This document shows positions 41,006-42,890 of a stretch of DNA of 42,890 nucleotides, one piece after another. A model generated the notes under the pieces. That model was not told the origin of the DNA. It searched no databases and was given only the letters and a program-made list of their open reading frames with translations. Every line of letters begins with the position of its first letter. The stretch's first letter is position 1. A program made the position numbers and the translations under genes. The stretch spans positions 1-42,890 of the forward strand of contig JBCCFD010000008.1 in NCBI GenBank assembly GCA_039029915.1, given 5' to 3'. This stretch comes from QQUD01 sp039029915 (GTDB lineage: Bacteria; Chloroflexota; Anaerolineae; Promineifilales; Promineifilaceae).

Positions 41006-42151
41006 ATGTCATCAGAACCAACCAACATCTTGATTTTAGAACAGGATCGCGCCTTTGCCGTTCGGCTTGTTCGAGCGCTTGGCAAGATCGGAGCGTTTAA
41101 CGTGTCCGTTGTGCCGTCCGTGCGCGACGGTTGCTTGCAGCTTATGCAGGATAATCAAGATGTCGCGTTTATCCCCGTTTCTGAAAGCTCAAAAATTATG
41201 CGCTCCTTTCGGGCGGTTCAACCAGATATCCGCCTAATTTTGATGACGCCTACCTCAGACTATGAAGTGCCTAAAACTTACTCTGGCAGTGTGCAAGCGG
41301 TCATGATCAAATCGTTGATTGATGTTGAGCTGCCTGTTGTTTTAGAAAAAGCGCTAGAACAGCCTTTGTTTGGCCAAGTAGAGGATGACGAATCTGCTGA
41401 ATTAGAGCTAGAGGTGCTGGATACTACCGTTATGGATACGGCTCTGCAACAGGTGCGTTTTAGCCGCCTCGTGCAAGCCGTCATTTTTGCCCGAACAACC
41501 AAACTGCTCTCGTTTATTGGGGAACTGACAGAACAAGAAGCAGCAACAGTCGGATTACACGTCGGGCGAGATTGGCATTCAACAAATCCGACGCGAATCC
41601 AATTTTTGCACTTACCGGCGCGTAAAGGGGATTTGCTGCTTTACTCACATCAAGTGGTGGATCATTATTTTTTGACGATGGTTGCCGCGCCAGAAACGCC
41701 TATCGGGGAATTGCGCCTGCAGGCGTCAAAGCTTGTGGTGACGCTCCGCCGCATTGTGCTCGGGCAAACGGCGACGCTGACGGGGCGGCTTGTGGATGGT
41801 GAAAAGGTAGACGGCCGTTCCTCCTACGCCATCGTTTGGCGACCCACTCAAACCTTATCTAGTTCCCTCATCATTCCTCTGCGGCGTGCTCTTGATCGCA
41901 TTGCTAGCACGAATGCCTGCATTTTGACCCACACTCAAATTTTGCCAGACCTCGTCCATGTGGTTGTGAATTGCCCACCAGGTCGAGACAGCGCGTGGGT
42001 GTCCTACCTGCTCAAGCAGGGTTCTGAAAAGAAAATCCAAGAAGAGTTTGGCGTGGTGGCCCACCTTTGGGACAAAGGGTATCATGCCATTGAATCGGCC
42101 GATCCGCTTTCCGAAAATGAACTAAAGTTATTTTTGGAAAGAATGCGATAA
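41006..42151 (+). CDS. Degenerate receiver + roadblock-like region + inactive IS200-type (Y1) transposase domain
   Basis: The 381-residue protein has no obvious single family. Residues 7-120 look like a response-regulator receiver (ILILEQDRAFAVRLVRAL, LILMTP, conserved-type Lys102), but the phospho-acceptor Asp position reads IPVSE, so it is a pseudo-receiver. Residues about 148-250 resemble a roadblock/LC7-type fold (RFSRLVQAVIFARTTKLLSFIGELTEQEA). Residues 272-380 follow the IS200/IS605 TnpA pattern: YAIVWRP (274-280) like the HIVWCPKYR opening, LPDLVHVVV like the HUH strand, HLWDKGY, and a final helix ELKLFLERM. The first HUH His is Leu316 and the catalytic Tyr position is Phe376, so it should not transpose. 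A regulatory, DNA- or RNA-binding role is inferred. Homology of the last domain is by eye. Confidence 0.72.
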   Translation: MSSEPTNILILEQDRAFAVRLVRALGKIGAFNVSVVPSVRDGCLQLMQDNQDVAFIPVSESSKIMRSFRAVQPDIRLILMTPTSDYEVPKTYSGSVQAVMIKSLIDVELPVVLEKALEQPLFGQVEDDESAELELEVLDTTVMDTALQQVRFSRLVQAVIFARTTKLLSFIGELTEQEAATVGLHVGRDWHSTNPTRIQFLHLPARKGDLLLYSHQVVDHYFLTMVAAPETPIGELRLQASKLVVTLRRIVLGQTATLTGRLVDGEKVDGRSSYAIVWRPTQTLSSSLIIPLRRALDRIASTNACILTHTQILPDLVHVVVNCPPGRDSAWVSYLLKQGSEKKIQEEFGVVAHLWDKGYHAIESADPLSENELKLFLERMR

Positions 42152-42212
42152 CCTTAACCCTCGAAATCCTCAGAATCGTCTTATTTCAATACCCAAACCG
42201 CCTTCCTTACGC

Positions 42213-42218
42213 TAAAAT
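42213..42218 (+). promoter_or_regulatory. Possible -10 element for a leaderless nei transcript
   Basis: TAAAAT lies 6 bases before the nei ATG, the same spacing as at trmB. No convincing -35 was found, and no Shine-Dalgarno is present. Confidence 0.35.
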
Positions 42219-42224
42219 TAAAGC

Positions 42225-42890
42225 ATGCCTGAAGGTCCTGAAATTCGTTTAGCGGCGGATGAACTGTCTGCTGCGCTTGCTGGTAAAGTAGCCACTGAAG
42301 TTTGCTTTGCGTTTGATCATTTGAAGAGGTATGAGCCACAGTTGAGCGGTATGGTGGTAACGGCCGTTACCTCACGCGGTAAAGCGATGCTCACCCAATT
42401 TGCAAATGACATTACTATCTACAGCCATAACCAGCTTTATGGCAAATGGCTGGTGCGGGATGCTTATGACTATCCTGATACCAATTGGCAGCTGCGGCTT
42501 GCCATCCACAACAAAGAAAAATCAGCCTTGCTGTACAGCGCATCAGATATTGAAGTTTGGCCGACCGCTGAGCTGAGTGAACATCCTTTCCTAAAAAAGC
42601 TAGGCCCTGATTTGCTGGATGAAGCAACTACCATTGAACAGGTGGCTGCTCGCTTTGTTGATAATAAATATCGACGGCGTGGGTTGGTTAGCTTGCTTTT
42701 AGATCAAGGTTTTTTAGGTGGTTTAGGCAATTATTTGCGCAGTGAAGCTCTTTATGCTGCTAGGGTGCATCCAACGCTGCGACCGATGGACTGCACGCCT
42801 GAACAAATTGATGGCCTCGCTAAGGCGACGGTTGAACTTACCCGCCAATCTTACAAGCACGGTGGCGTTACAAATGACCTTGACCTTGTG
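42225..42890 (+). CDS. nei: Endonuclease VIII, 3' end outside window
   Basis: Base-excision repair DNA glycosylase/AP lyase for oxidised pyrimidines. The visible 222 residues begin MPEGPEIRLAADEL with catalytic Pro2 and Glu3. They continue with FAFDHLKRYE, SRGKAMLTQF, YSHNQLYGKW, LLYSASDIEV and the helix-two-turn-helix QGFLGGLGNYLRSEALYAA. These segments match Nei of E. coli more closely than Fpg. The C-terminal zinc finger would lie beyond the window. An AACGGCCGTT at 42359 encodes VTAVT. Confidence 0.93.
   Translation, partial: MPEGPEIRLAADELSAALAGKVATEVCFAFDHLKRYEPQLSGMVVTAVTSRGKAMLTQFANDITIYSHNQLYGKWLVRDAYDYPDTNWQLRLAIHNKEKSALLYSASDIEVWPTAELSEHPFLKKLGPDLLDEATTIEQVAARFVDNKYRRRGLVSLLLDQGFLGGLGNYLRSEALYAARVHPTLRPMDCTPEQIDGLAKATVELTRQSYKHGGVTNDLDLV

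Larger units (their letters stand above)
2361..42368. repeat. Highly iterated palindrome AACGGCCGTT, 28 exact copies
   Basis: Exact copies start at 2361, 3477, 6421, 12455, 16825, 18720, 19058, 19889, 20771, 24023, 24212, 25715, 27660, 28964, 30255, 31721, 32115, 33289, 35896, 36105, 36750, 37270, 37801, 39103, 39421, 39547, 40580 and 42359. All but the one at 3477 are inside genes. They are read as Thr-Ala-Val (20), Asn-Gly-Arg (6) or Arg-Pro (1). About 17 more sites keep only the ACGGCCGT core, for example 7263, 14932, 21387, 28250, 33483 and 37574. Flanks are often GA on the left and TC on the right, extending the palindrome. Counts were made by eye. Confidence 0.95.

Noticed and set aside
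41006..42151. Annotation as an active IS200-family transposase
   Set aside because: The HUH His and catalytic Tyr positions are replaced, the protein carries two other domains, and no IS ends flank it.

Overview
The window is bacterial chromosome, most likely from a member of the phylum Chloroflexota. This rests on family style, not on a search: a lipoprotein solute-binding protein with a long Val/Thr/Glu stalk ending in Pro-Thr-Pro-Glu residues, proteins with Pro/Thr/Glu linkers, a TrmB with an extra C-terminal domain, and a zinc-free S14 beside zinc-type S4 and L36. Starts are ATG, GTG and TTG. TTG with a good Shine-Dalgarno site is used even for rpsC, rpsD and rpoA.

Positions 1-18472 hold the end of the str block (tuf, 5' cut off by the window) and a nearly continuous S10-spc-alpha ribosomal cluster: rpsJ, rplC-D-W-B, rpsS, rplV, rpsC, rplP, rpmC, rpsQ, rplN-X-E, rpsN, rpsH, rplF, rplR, rpsE, rpmD, rplO, secY, adk, rpmJ, rpsM-K-D, rpoA, rplQ, truA, rplM, rpsI. 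map and infA are not in their usual place. The cluster is interrupted by structured spacers: a terminator-like hairpin before rpsJ, three hairpins after rpsJ, heptamer-type dyads at four junctions, and a 77-bp repeat before secY. A strong terminator closes it at 18637-18670.

Positions 18684-42890 are an accessory or housekeeping mixture: a MazG/tetrapyrrole-methylase fusion, an SH3b membrane protein, a MASE1-type histidine kinase, an arginase followed by an ABC exporter, a peptide-type solute-binding lipoprotein, TrmB, an M3 peptidase, a Fe-S uracil-DNA glycosylase-like protein, a stand-alone histidine-kinase dimerisation domain, Lon, a small operon (small membrane protein, YtfJ/GerW-like protein, GNAT), a secreted lamin-tail/nuclease protein, a polytopic membrane protein, a protein joining a degenerate receiver, a roadblock-like region and an apparently dead IS200-type Y1 transposase domain, and a 3'-truncated nei.

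The most striking signal is not a gene. The 10-bp palindrome AACGGCCGTT occurs 28 times by eye (0.04 expected for a random 10-mer), 27 times inside genes and in three reading frames. It behaves like a highly iterated palindrome comparable in kind to cyanobacterial HIP1. Other repeats are a 77-bp family in three copies, a 100-bp element with 19-bp inverted ends, a double-hairpin REP-like element, and a nested palindrome.
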